From Nocardia terrae (lineage in GTDB: Bacteria > Actinomycetota > Actinomycetes > Mycobacteriales > Mycobacteriaceae): DNA of 64,000 bases. The notes below the pieces were generated by a model. The model did no database searches. It was not told where the DNA came from and saw only the letters and a list, made by a program, of their open reading frames with translations. Of this stretch, positions 19,670 through 28,302 are shown one piece after another. Positions within the stretch are counted from its first letter, which is position 1, and the number at the start of each line of letters is the position of its first letter. Location: NCBI RefSeq assembly GCF_009760405.1, contig NZ_WRPP01000003.1, positions 248,001 to 312,000 on the forward strand. Reading direction: 5' to 3'. The position numbers and the translations under genes were made by a program.

Positions 19670-20376
19670 CGGCCCACCTGCGCGTAACTCTTCTCCACCG
19701 CGTCGGGGCGGCGCAGGTACAGCGGCACCAGCGGGGCGGGCGGGGCGCCGGCCAGGATCTCGGCGGCGGCGCACTGCACCAGCCCGGCCGGGGAGGGCGT
19801 TTCGACCGGCAGCACCGGCAGATCGAAATAGTCGACGTGCGAGGCGGATCCGGCGATCACGGTCGCCGCGGCCTGATCCAGGTCGGCGGGCTTGCTCACC
19901 TCGGGGCCCTCGGCGCGGGCCAGGGTGCGGCCGTCGCCGGTGGCGCGGTAGCGCGCCCAGTACACCTCGCGGCGGCGGGCGTCGGTGACGACCAGCAGCT
20001 CGGTCGGCTCGGAGCTCTCGCGCAGGTAGCTCTCGGTGTCGGCGGCGATGGCGTCGAGGCTGCACACGCCGTAAACCGGCACGCCGAGCGCATCGCCGAA
20101 GGCGGCCGCGGTGGCCATGCCGACGCGCAATCCGGTGAACGGGCCGGGGCCGATCCCGGCCACGACGGCGGCGATATCGGCACGGGAGCGCCCGGATTCG
20201 GCCAGGCAGGCCAGAATCTGCGGGGTCAGCACCTCGTTGTGCGCGCGAGCGTCCACGGTCACCTTGGCGGTGATCGTGGTGATGCGCGGTGCGTTCGACC
20301 CGGGTTGCGCCGGTTCCAGTTCCACCAGTCCCGCCGTGACAGCGGGAGTCGCGGTGTCGACAGCCAATATCAGCAT
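19666..20376 (-). CDS. tsaB: tRNA t6A biosynthesis protein TsaB
   Basis: A 236-residue ASKHA-fold partner of TsaD. It starts MLILAVDTATPAVTAGLVE and shows the conserved IAAVVAGIGPGPFTGLRVGMA and VYGVCSLDAIA segments. It stabilises TsaD in the TsaBDE complex and has no catalytic activity of its own. ATG 20376 is chosen from the family N-terminus; the frame is open further upstream without homology. It is followed by rimI with a 4-base overlap and preceded by tsaE at 59 bases. Confidence 0.95.
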   Translation of the reverse strand: MLILAVDTATPAVTAGLVELEPAQPGSNAPRITTITAKVTVDARAHNEVLTPQILACLAESGRSRADIAAVVAGIGPGPFTGLRVGMATAAAFGDALGVPVYGVCSLDAIAADTESYLRESSEPTELLVVTDARRREVYWARYRATGDGRTLARAEGPEVSKPADLDQAAATVIAGSASHVDYFDLPVLPVETPSPAGLVQCAAAEILAGAPPAPLVPLYLRRPDAVEKSYAQVGR

Positions 20377-20435
20377 GATTGTCTTTACGATACCGGGTGG
20401 TACAGCCCACAAGGCGCGGTGTCTGCCTGCGGGAA

Positions 20436-20882
20436 CTAGTTCGCGGCGACCCACTCCCATTCGGCGGTGCGCACATCCGACTCCGGCTCGCGGCGCAGCT
20501 GCACGCGCAGGTGACGGTCGGCCAGGTGTTCGGCCACGCCCAGACCCCACTCCACCACCACGACCGCGTGGTCCAGATCGGTGTCCAGATCCAGGGCGTC
20601 GAGTTCGTCGAGATCGCCGGCGAGGCGGTAGGCGTCCACGTGCACCAGGGCCACCGCGCCCGGATGCGTGCCGGCGCGATGCTGGCGGGCGATGATGAAA
20701 GTCGGTGAGCTGACCCGTCCTTCGACGCCCAGCCCCGCCGCGATGCCGCGGGTGAGCGCGGTCTTGCCCGCGCCGAGCGGGCCGTCGAGGATGACCAGAT
20801 CCCCGGCCTGCAGCTGCCCGGCCAGCTCGCGGCCCAGCGCCTCGGTGTCCTCGACGGTGGCGAGCATGCGGTGCTCGCTCAC
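20436..20882 (-). CDS. tsaE: tRNA t6A biosynthesis ATPase TsaE
   Basis: A 148-residue P-loop ATPase with Walker A GPLGAGKTALTRG, switch SSPTFIIARQH and the HVDAYRL motif. It energises the TsaB-TsaD cycle. GTG 20882 overlaps the alr stop by GTGA, so translation is coupled to alr. Confidence 0.95.
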   Translation of the reverse strand: MSEHRMLATVEDTEALGRELAGQLQAGDLVILDGPLGAGKTALTRGIAAGLGVEGRVSSPTFIIARQHRAGTHPGAVALVHVDAYRLAGDLDELDALDLDTDLDHAVVVVEWGLGVAEHLADRHLRVQLRREPESDVRTAEWEWVAAN

Positions 20883-22015
20883 CGGGTACCTCCGAGGTGG
20901 GTGCGGATCACGCGGCCGCGGGGGGCGCACACGATTTCGTAGTTGATGGTGCCGAGTGCGTCGGCCCATTCGTCGGCGTGCGGGTGGCCCGGCTCACCCC
21001 CGAACAGGACGGCGGTGTCGCCCGGCTGGACACCGGATTCGTTCTCACCCAGATCCACCACGAACTGGTCCATGCAGACCCGGCCGATCTGGGGGCGGCG
21101 CGCCCCGCCCAGCCACACCGAGAACTTGCCGCTCAGGGGCCGGGGCACGCCGTCGGCGTAACCGGCGGGAACCAGAGCGACGGTGGTGTCGTGGTCGGCG
21201 ATCCACTGATGACCGTAGGAGACGCCCTCACCCGCGGCGACCCGCTTCACCCGCAGTACCCGGGCGCGGAAGGTCATGGCCGGGCGCAGGCCGAAGTCGG
21301 ACAGTTCCGGGATCGGCGAAAGGCCGTACACCGCAATGCCGGGACGCACCATGTCGAAGGCCAGGTCCGGGCGGGTCAGCGCGGCAGCGGAATTCGCCAG
21401 GTGCACGAGCTCGGGTTCCAGGCCGCGGTCGCGGGCGGCGGCGATGAACTCGAGGAAGCGGTCGCGCTGCATGTCGTTGACCGGGTGCTCGGGCAGGTCG
21501 GCCATGGCCAGGTGGGAGAACAGGGCGCGGAAACGCACGACGCCGTCGGCGACCAGCTTCTCGAGCAGGTCGAGCACCTCGGGGAACTCGGCGGCGGGAA
21601 TGCCGTTGCGGTTGAGACCGGTATCGACCTTCAGGCTGACGATGGCGGTGCGGCCGAGCCGGCGGGCGGCCGCGGCCACCTGCTCGAGCTGCGCGAGCGC
21701 GGAGACGCCGAGTTCGATATCGGCGTCGATGCCGCTCGCGTAGTCGGCGTCGGAAGTGTTGAGCCAGGACAGGATCGGCGCGGTGATGCCCGCGGCCCGC
21801 AGGGCGACCGCCTCGGCGACCGTGGTGGTCCCGATCTCGCGGGCGCCCGCGTTCAGGGCGGCCCGCGCCACCTCGGCCGCGCCGTGGTTGTACCCGTCCG
21901 CCTTGACCACGACCATGACGGCGGCGTCTCCGGCGTGCTCGGCCAGGATGCGCACATTGTGGGCAATGGCGTCCAGGTCTACGAGGATCTCCACCTGAGG
22001 GTCGGGCGTATTCAC
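20879..22015 (-). CDS. alr: Alanine racemase
   Basis: Alr makes D-alanine for peptidoglycan, using PLP. The 378 residues form an N-terminal TIM barrel with the PLP lysine at Lys38 (VVVKADGYNHGA) and a C-terminal beta domain containing VSYGHQW with the catalytic Tyr. The GTG start (MNTPDPQVEILVDLDAIAHN) agrees with the family. Dispersed repeat copy B lies just upstream, between dapA-like and alr. Confidence 0.96.
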   Translation of the reverse strand: MNTPDPQVEILVDLDAIAHNVRILAEHAGDAAVMVVVKADGYNHGAAEVARAALNAGAREIGTTTVAEAVALRAAGITAPILSWLNTSDADYASGIDADIELGVSALAQLEQVAAAARRLGRTAIVSLKVDTGLNRNGIPAAEFPEVLDLLEKLVADGVVRFRALFSHLAMADLPEHPVNDMQRDRFLEFIAAARDRGLEPELVHLANSAAALTRPDLAFDMVRPGIAVYGLSPIPELSDFGLRPAMTFRARVLRVKRVAAGEGVSYGHQWIADHDTTVALVPAGYADGVPRPLSGKFSVWLGGARRPQIGRVCMDQFVVDLGENESGVQPGDTAVLFGGEPGHPHADEWADALGTINYEIVCAPRGRVIRTHLGGTR

Positions 22016-22030
22016 GCCCTCGATGCTAAT

Positions 22031-22159
22031 GCCGCCTCTCCGGGCCTTTAGCGGGCGGCTGAGAGCCGTTACCTATCCCACACCCGTGCCGGCGGTCGGG
22101 TGCCGAACCGATTGTGGACATACCCGGTGAGTTACCCGCATCTCACGAAATCAGTTGTC
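22031..22159 (-). repeat. Dispersed intergenic repeat, copy B
   Basis: The reverse complement matches copy A: caactgatttcgt, gggtaactcaccgggta, aatcggttcggcacc, cgccggcacgggtg, acggctctcagccgcccgct and cggagaggcggc are all recognisable. The copy reaches into the dapA-like gene: its last codons and TAA stop (22132-22134) are made of repeat sequence. Its other end is 15 bases before the alr start. Confidence 0.85.
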
Positions 22160-23037
22160 ACCTTGGCGACGGCAATCGCCGCCGACGCGGCGGACAGCGA
22201 GTTCGGACTCGCCGGGAGCAGGGGCAGGCGGACGTTGGGGGTGGGGATGCGGCCCTGGGCGGCCAGAACCGCCTTGACGACAACGGGGTTGGGTTCGGTG
22301 AACAGGGCGGCGGCCACAGGGGCCAGGCGGTTGCCGATTTCACGGCCGCGGTGGAGGTCGCCCGCATGCCAGGCGGTGATCAGCTCGGCGTAGGGCCCGG
22401 GTGCGACATTGGCGCAGGCGAGAATCGCGCCCGAGGCGCCGAGGGCGAGCAGCGGGGCGGCGTAGAGGTCGTCGCCCGCGAGCACCGAGGTGTGATCGGG
22501 CAGGCGGCTCATGAAGGCGACGGTGGTGTCGTCGATGCCGCCGGCGGTGTATTTGAAGCCCGCGACATTCGGCAGTTCGGCCAGGCGGCACAGGGTTTCG
22601 GCGCTGAGGGACCGGGCCGTGCGGTAGGGAATGTGATAGATCAGCACCGGCACGGGACTGGCGGCGGCGAGGGCCCGGAAGTGTTCCACCACACCGGCTT
22701 CGGAGGGCCGGGTGTAATAGGGGACGACCGCGAGCGCCGCGGTCGCGCGGGGGTCGAGGGTGGTCAGGGCGCGCACCGAGTCGAGGGTGGCGTTCGAGCC
22801 CGCGCCGACGATGAGGGCGGCGTCGCGTTCCCGGCAGACTCCGGCGCAGATGTCGATCACCCGGGTCTGTTCGTGGGCGGTGAGGGTGGCGGGCTCCCCG
22901 GTGGTGCCGAGGGCGACCAGGCCGGCCGCGCCCGCGTCGAGGACCTCGTGGGCGAGGGCCTCCAGCGCGTCGGAGGCGATCTCGTCGGTGGCCGTGAAGG
23001 GCGTGATCAGGGGCACGTACAAGCCGGTGAATGTCAT
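22132..23037 (-). CDS. DapA-family lyase (dihydrodipicolinate synthase-like)
   Basis: A 301-residue TIM-barrel aldolase of the DapA/NanA superfamily. The Schiff-base Lys162 lies in AGFKYTAGG. The Thr pair is in GTTGEPATL (Thr45-46), and tyrosines occur at Tyr107/108 and Tyr134, matching the DHDPS triad. A Ser/Ala-rich C-terminus follows. Standard lysine-pathway dapA usually sits with dapB elsewhere. This copy diverges from a LysR regulator, so it may be an accessory DHDPS or another 2-keto-acid lyase. The final residues (about TDFVRCG) are encoded by repeat copy B. Confidence 0.85.
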   Translation of the reverse strand: MTFTGLYVPLITPFTATDEIASDALEALAHEVLDAGAAGLVALGTTGEPATLTAHEQTRVIDICAGVCRERDAALIVGAGSNATLDSVRALTTLDPRATAALAVVPYYTRPSEAGVVEHFRALAAASPVPVLIYHIPYRTARSLSAETLCRLAELPNVAGFKYTAGGIDDTTVAFMSRLPDHTSVLAGDDLYAAPLLALGASGAILACANVAPGPYAELITAWHAGDLHRGREIGNRLAPVAAALFTEPNPVVVKAVLAAQGRIPTPNVRLPLLPASPNSLSAASAAIAVAKVTTDFVRCG

Positions 23038-23108
23038 GCCGACCAGCCTTATCGAGTCCGTGCGTCAGGTCCATTTCACGTTTCTACTTCCGAGCGTAAG
23101 CTGAGCTG

Positions 23109-23990
23109 ATGCTCGACGTCCGCCGCCTGCGCCTGCTCCGCGAGCTCGCGCACCGCAAGACCATCGCCGCGGTCGCCGACGCCCTCACCTACACCCCGTC
23201 GGCGGTCTCCCAGCAGCTCACCGCCCTGGAACGCGAGGCCGGAGTGCCGCTCCTCGAACGCACCGGCCGCAGCGTCACCCTCACCCCGGCCGCCCTGCGC
23301 CTGGTCGAGCACGCCGAAACGATCCTCGCCGTGCTGGAAACGGCGACAGCCGAACTCGCGTCCGCCCGATCCGAGCTCACCGGGTCCCTGCGCATCGGCG
23401 CGTTCCCCACCGCCGTCCACACGATCGTGTCCCCCGCCCTGGTCGCACTCAGCCGTGACCATCCCCTGCTGGAACTGCTCGTCACCGAACTCGATCCGGC
23501 CGCCGCGCCCGCCGCCCTGCGCGCCGAGACCCTGGACATCGCACTGCTCCAGGAATACGACTACGTGCCCCTCGCGCCGGAACCCGGCCTCGACACCGAG
23601 CCGTTGTTCGAGGAAGTCATCCACCTCGCCACCCTCGAGCCCGGACCGCTTGCCGCCCAGTCGGATTGCCCTTGGATCGCGGGCACACCCGGCACCCTCT
23701 GCCACGAGATGACGGTCCGTGCCTGTCTCGCAGCGGGATTCACTCCCCGCATCCGCCATCACGCCGACGACTTCGGCACCGTCCTCGCGCTGGTCGGCGC
23801 GGGCCAAGGCGTCGCGCTTGTCCCCGATCTGGGCGTGCTCTCGGTGCCGGCGGGCGTCACCCTCACGGCGCTGCCGACGCATCGCCGAACCCGCCTGGCC
23901 TACCGCCGCGGCACCGGAGCACATCCGATCGTCGCCGCCGCGCGGGCCGCCCTGCACGCCGCCGCTACCGATCGTGCAGCTGGTGCGTGA
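23109..23990 (+). CDS. LysR family transcriptional regulator
   Basis: A 293-residue regulator with an N-terminal winged HTH (LDVRRLRLLRELAHRKTIAAVADAL...SAVSQQLTALEREAG) and a periplasmic-binding-like effector domain from about residue 90. It is divergent from the DapA-like gene with a 71-base gap, the usual arrangement for a LysR protein controlling its neighbour. The effector is unknown. The C-terminus is short. Confidence 0.92.
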   Translation: MLDVRRLRLLRELAHRKTIAAVADALTYTPSAVSQQLTALEREAGVPLLERTGRSVTLTPAALRLVEHAETILAVLETATAELASARSELTGSLRIGAFPTAVHTIVSPALVALSRDHPLLELLVTELDPAAAPAALRAETLDIALLQEYDYVPLAPEPGLDTEPLFEEVIHLATLEPGPLAAQSDCPWIAGTPGTLCHEMTVRACLAAGFTPRIRHHADDFGTVLALVGAGQGVALVPDLGVLSVPAGVTLTALPTHRRTRLAYRRGTGAHPIVAAARAALHAAATDRAAGA

Positions 23991-24105
23991 ACTGCTCCGG
24001 GTTCATCAGGGCCGTGCCGATCTCCTCCCCCGATCCACCATTCCGCCCACTGCCCGGCCGGGCGCCACGCCGCCGGAACCGGGGCGGACACCCGCTCGAG
24101 GACGG

Positions 24106-25587
24106 TCAGGCGGCGAGTTCGCGCAGGGTGCCGATGGCCGCGCGGAGGTGGGAGAGCAAGGGGGAGGCGGAGATCGGGGCTCCGGCGGTGGTGGCCGCGT
24201 GGGCGGCGAGGTTGGCGGCGAGGGCGTGGGCGCGGGCGGCGGCCGCGGCGGCCCGAGCGGGGTCGGAGCCGTGTGCGAGGAGGGCGGCGATGATGCCGGA
24301 GAGAACGTCGCCGGAACCGGCGGTCGCGGCCCAGGAGCCGCCCGCCTCGTTGACGTAGGTCGGGTGACCAGGGCTGGCGATGAGGGTGGCTCGGCCCTTC
24401 AGCAGGACTGTGACCTGCCAGGATTCGGCGAGTTTGCGGACCGAGGCGACCCGGTCCGGGCCGGGGTCGGAGCCGGTCAGGCGGGCGAATTCACCGGCGT
24501 GCGGGGTGAGGACCGTGGGGGCGGCGCGGCCGGTCACCAAGGATGGATCCGCGGCGAGCAGGGTGAGGCCGTCGGCATCGACCACGACCGGCAGGTCGGT
24601 GGCGAGGATTTCGGCGAGGCGGTCGCGGGCGGCGGAGTCGGTGCCCGCGCCGGGGCCGAAGACCCAGGACTGGACGCGGCCGGTGGTGGAAATGGTCTCG
24701 GCGGCAATCACTTCCGGGAAGTGGGCGAGGACCTGGGCCGCGCCGGTGCCCGCGTAGCGGACCATGCCCGAGGTGGCGGCGATCGCGCCGCCGGTACAGA
24801 GCACCGCCGCGCCGGGGTAGGTGGCACTGCCCGCGCAGACGCCGGTGACGCCCTGGGTGTACTTGTCGTCGAACGGGCCCGGGACCGGCCAGTCCGCGCC
24901 GACCGTACGGTGTTCCAGCGCAATCAGATTCGCGGCGGGAAGTCGTAATCCGATCGGCACCAGGTCGACTCGGCCGCAATGCGGCGCGCCCAGCGCATGA
25001 ACGGGCTTGTACGCGCCGAAAGTGACGGTGACCGCGGCGGTGACCGCGGGACCGGCGACGGCTCCGGTGTCCGGGTCGACGCCGCTGGGCAGGTCGACGG
25101 CGATGATCGGGCAGCGCACGCCCGCAACGATTTCGGCCGCCACGGGGCGCAGTGCGCCATGGCCGGAGATACCGACGATGCCGTCCACTACCAGATCCGG
25201 TGTGCCGAGCAGGTCGTCCGCGCGCAGCTCGTCCGCGGCGGCCGGAGCGGGTACGACCCGGCCGCCGGTGCGGCGCAGCGCGGCCAGACCCTCCGCGTGG
25301 GCACGCTCGGGTGAGAGCAGGATCGCGCGCACCGCGAGCCCGCGACGGCGCAGGAACGAGCCCGCCCAGAGCGCGTCGCCGCCATTGTCGCCGGAGCCGA
25401 CGAGCAGGGTGACCGACCGGCCCGCCACTCCCCCGGTGCGTTCGCGGAGTTCCCGCGCCACCACGTCGGCGAGGCCGAAGGCGGCGCGCCGCATGGGCAT
25501 TCCGGCGGGGACGCGGGTGAAGAGCTCGGCTTCGGCGGCTCGAACCTCGTCGGCCGTGTAGTACGCGCGCACCGCCGCTGCGGTCAT
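24106..25587 (-). CDS. nnr: Bifunctional NAD(P)H-hydrate epimerase / ADP-dependent dehydratase
   Basis: This enzyme repairs hydrated NAD(P)H. In the 493 residues the N-terminal half is the YjeF_N epimerase domain (VGSGDNGGDALWAGSFLRRRG, VVDGIVGISG, VDLPSGVDPDTG). The C-terminal half is the ribokinase-like dehydratase with DGLTLLA, LTPHAGEFARL and the AGSGDVLSG motif. It matches Rv3433c in position and architecture. It ends in an Ala-rich helix. Confidence 0.95.
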   Translation of the reverse strand: MTAAAVRAYYTADEVRAAEAELFTRVPAGMPMRRAAFGLADVVARELRERTGGVAGRSVTLLVGSGDNGGDALWAGSFLRRRGLAVRAILLSPERAHAEGLAALRRTGGRVVPAPAAADELRADDLLGTPDLVVDGIVGISGHGALRPVAAEIVAGVRCPIIAVDLPSGVDPDTGAVAGPAVTAAVTVTFGAYKPVHALGAPHCGRVDLVPIGLRLPAANLIALEHRTVGADWPVPGPFDDKYTQGVTGVCAGSATYPGAAVLCTGGAIAATSGMVRYAGTGAAQVLAHFPEVIAAETISTTGRVQSWVFGPGAGTDSAARDRLAEILATDLPVVVDADGLTLLAADPSLVTGRAAPTVLTPHAGEFARLTGSDPGPDRVASVRKLAESWQVTVLLKGRATLIASPGHPTYVNEAGGSWAATAGSGDVLSGIIAALLAHGSDPARAAAAAARAHALAANLAAHAATTAGAPISASPLLSHLRAAIGTLRELAA

Positions 25588-25707
25588 GGTTCGCCTCCCG
25601 GGAGTCGACTGCCTGCGCTTGTGCAGACTACGCCGCGGAGTCCGGCGCGCAGGTCAGGGCGGGTGCCCGCGAACGGTCCGCTATCGGCGGGGACTAACCT
25701 GGCTGGC

Positions 25708-26130
25708 ATGTGGATCCGCCGCCAGTCGTCTTCGCGTGCCCTGCTTCTCGTCGCCGTCGTGGCGGGGGCGCTGGTCGCCGGGGGCTGCTCGTCGAACGGC
25801 TCGAACAGCGCCGCCACCTCCACCACCGCCGCACCGACGTCCGGGGCGGCGACCTCCACCGGTCCCGCGGCGCCCGCGGCCGTGACGGTCGAGGTGAAGG
25901 ACATGAAGTTCTCCCCGGCCGACATCACCGTCAAGGCCGGGGACACCGTGACCTGGAAGTTCGATGACCGGGCGCCGCACAATGTGCAGGGCGTCGGCGA
26001 CATCGCGATGGCGCTCAACAGCCCGATCATCCACAAGGGCCAGTGGAGCTACACCTTCACCACGCCCGGCACCTACCGCTACATCTGCACGCTGCACGCT
26101 GAGATGAAGGGCACCGTCACCGTGCAGTAG
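25708..26130 (+). CDS. Cupredoxin-domain lipoprotein (plastocyanin/azurin-like)
   Basis: A 140-residue lipoprotein. A basic N-terminus and hydrophobic helix end in lipobox VAGGC (about residue 29), then a Thr/Ala/Pro linker, then a type 1 copper domain. Copper ligands are recognisable: His in APHNV, Cys and His in YICTLHAEM, and the terminal Met. It would carry electrons or copper on the outer face of the membrane. ATG 25708 is chosen for the signal peptide. Divergent from nnr; followed by hairpin repeat 26133-26170. Confidence 0.9.
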   Translation: MWIRRQSSSRALLLVAVVAGALVAGGCSSNGSNSAATSTTAAPTSGAATSTGPAAPAAVTVEVKDMKFSPADITVKAGDTVTWKFDDRAPHNVQGVGDIAMALNSPIIHKGQWSYTFTTPGTYRYICTLHAEMKGTVTVQ

Positions 26131-26132
26131 GC

Positions 26133-26170
26133 CCAACTCTCGGGGACTCTCAGGGGCTTCGCCCCTGAAA
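26133..26170 (+). terminator. Hairpin repeat after the cupredoxin gene
   Basis: A stem tcaggggc/gcccctga (26150-26157 with 26161-26168, loop ttc) is embedded in the sequence ccaactctcgggg.ctctcagggg. The same sequence directly follows groES at 15617-15661 in the same orientation relative to its gene. It is a repeated terminator-like module. Confidence 0.75.
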
Positions 26171-26246
26171 CCCCGAACCCGGGAGTCGAGCGCTGTCCCC
26201 GCACCCCGGATGCTCGGTGCGCACCCCCGAACCCCGGGCGCCAAGT

Positions 26247-26302
26247 GCCGTACCTCGACCCTCAGGTGCGTAGTGCCCTACCTCGACCCTCAGGTGCGGA
26301 GA
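26247..26302 (+). repeat. Tandem 28-bp repeat upstream of the glmS end
   Basis: Two nearly identical 28-base units (gcc.tacctcgaccctcagg, then tgcg), followed by a partial third (gccctaccc). They lie in the gap between the convergent cupredoxin and glmS genes. No coding potential was found. Confidence 0.75.
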
Positions 26303-26332
26303 GCCCTACCCCCGAATCCCGTGCGACGAGCG

Positions 26333-28201
26333 CTATTCGACGGTGACCGACTTGGCCAGGTTGCGGGGTTTGTCGACGTCGTAGCCGCGGGCCCGGGCGA
26401 CCTCGGCGGCGAAGATCTGCAGCGGGACCGTCGAGAGCAGCGGCTGGTACAGCGTTGGGGCCGAGGGGATTTCGATCAGGTGGTCAGCGAAGGGGCGCAC
26501 GGTGTCGTCGCCCTCCTCGGCGATCACGATGGTGCGGGCGCCGCGGGCCTGGATCTCGCGGATATTGCTGAGCAGCTTGGAGTGCAGCATCGCGCGGCCC
26601 TTCGGCGAGGGCATGACCACGAAGACCGGCAGACCGTCTTCGATGAGGGCGATCGGGCCGTGCTTGAGCTCACCGGCCGCGAAGCCCTCGGCGTGCATGT
26701 ACGCCAATTCCTTGAGCTTCAACGCGCCTTCGAGCGCGACCGGGTAGCCGACGTGGCGGCCCAGGAACAGCACGGTCGGCACGTGGGCGAACCGCCGGGC
26801 GATCTCGCGGATCCGCTCGGCCGACTCCAGCACCTGGGCAACGAGTTTCGGCATGCACTCCAGCTCGGCGTACTCGCGGGCGACCTCGTCGGGATACTTG
26901 GTGCCGCGCGCCTGCGCCAGCGCCAGGCCGACCAGGTAGTTGGCGGTGATCTGTGCCAGGAACGCCTTGGTGGAGGCGACGCCGATCTCCGGGCCGGTGC
27001 GGGTGTAGAGCACGGCGTCGGACTCGCGGGGGATCTGCGCGCCATTGGTGTTGCAGATGGCCAGGACTCGCGCCTTCTGCTCCTTGGCGTGGCGCACGGC
27101 CTCCAGCGTGTCGGCGGTCTCGCCGGACTGGGAGATGGCCACCACCAGGGTGGAGCGGTCCAGAACCGGGTCACGGTAACGGAATTCGCTGGCCAGCTCG
27201 ACCTCGACGGGCAGCCGGGTCCAGTGCTCGATGGCGTACTTGGCCAGCAGGCCCGCGTGATACGAACTGCCGCAGGCGACCACGAAGACCTTGTCGACCT
27301 CGCGCAGCTCCTGATCGTGCAGCCGCTGCTCGTCGAGAATGATCTTGCCCTGGTCGAAGTGGCCGATCAGGGTGTCCGCGACGCCCTGCGGCTGCTCCTC
27401 GATCTCCTTGAGCATGAAGTAGTCGTGGCCGCCCTTCTCGGCGGCGGCCAGATCCCAGTCGATGGTGAACGGGCGGGTGCGGACGCCGTCGGTCCCGCCG
27501 TGGAAGTCGGTGACCCGGTAGCTGTCGGCGGTGATGACGACGGCCTGGTCCTGGCCGAGTTCGACTGCCTCGCGGGTGTGTTCGATGAAGGCGGTCACGT
27601 CGGAGGCGAGGAACATCTCGCCCCGGCCGACGCCGACCACCAGCGGGGTGGAGCGGCGGGCGGCGACGATCGTGCCCGGGTGGTCGGCGTGCGAGAAGAC
27701 CAGGGTGAACGCGCCTTCCAGGCGGCGCACCACCGCGAGGGCGGAGGCCACGAAGTCACCGGCGGTGTCGCCCTTGGCATACGCGCGGGAGACCAGGTGG
27801 ACCGTCACCTCGGTGTCGGTGTCGCTGCCCAGCTCGACACCCGCCTCCTCCAGCTCGCGGCGCAGCGGAGCGAAATTCTCGATGATGCCGTTGTGCACCA
27901 CCGCGACCCGGCCGGTGTGGTCGCGATGCGGGTGGGCGTTGCGGTCGGTGGGCGCGCCGTGCGTGGCCCAGCGGGTGTGGCCCATGCCGGTGGCTCCCGC
28001 GAAACGCTCCCGGCCCGCTTCGGCGAGTTCGGCCTCGAGGTTGGCCAGGCGGCCCGCCTTGCGCTCCACGGCCAGCCCGCCCGCGCCGTCGAGGATCGCT
28101 ACGCCCGCGGAGTCGTAACCCCGATATTCCATGCGGCGCAACGCATCGACGACCACCTCGAGCGCATCCCGGTACCCCACATACCCCACGATTCCGCACA
28201 T
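26333..28201 (-). CDS. glmS: Glutamine-fructose-6-phosphate aminotransferase
   Basis: GlmS makes glucosamine-6-phosphate, the first step to UDP-GlcNAc. The 622 residues begin MCGIVGYVGYRDA with catalytic Cys1 after Met removal. An Ntn glutaminase domain extends to about 245, followed by two SIS sugar-isomerase domains (CGSSYHAGL, SQSGETADT, GRHVGYPVALEGALKLKE). The C-terminus KPRNLAKSVTVE is conserved. glmM, later in the same pathway, lies 8 kb away on the same strand. Confidence 0.97.
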   Translation of the reverse strand: MCGIVGYVGYRDALEVVVDALRRMEYRGYDSAGVAILDGAGGLAVERKAGRLANLEAELAEAGRERFAGATGMGHTRWATHGAPTDRNAHPHRDHTGRVAVVHNGIIENFAPLRRELEEAGVELGSDTDTEVTVHLVSRAYAKGDTAGDFVASALAVVRRLEGAFTLVFSHADHPGTIVAARRSTPLVVGVGRGEMFLASDVTAFIEHTREAVELGQDQAVVITADSYRVTDFHGGTDGVRTRPFTIDWDLAAAEKGGHDYFMLKEIEEQPQGVADTLIGHFDQGKIILDEQRLHDQELREVDKVFVVACGSSYHAGLLAKYAIEHWTRLPVEVELASEFRYRDPVLDRSTLVVAISQSGETADTLEAVRHAKEQKARVLAICNTNGAQIPRESDAVLYTRTGPEIGVASTKAFLAQITANYLVGLALAQARGTKYPDEVAREYAELECMPKLVAQVLESAERIREIARRFAHVPTVLFLGRHVGYPVALEGALKLKELAYMHAEGFAAGELKHGPIALIEDGLPVFVVMPSPKGRAMLHSKLLSNIREIQARGARTIVIAEEGDDTVRPFADHLIEIPSAPTLYQPLLSTVPLQIFAAEVARARGYDVDKPRNLAKSVTVE

Positions 28202-28302
28202 GGGCCCATAGCCTAACGGGATGACACCGTCACACGAATCCGAGTCGATGTCCTACCGGGCGAAACGCCCCAAGTACATGTTGATCGGATAGGTTCTAGT
28301 CC

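Noticed and set aside
26210..28216. 668-residue open frame on the plus strand
   Set aside because: Antisense shadow of glmS; no recognisable protein features.
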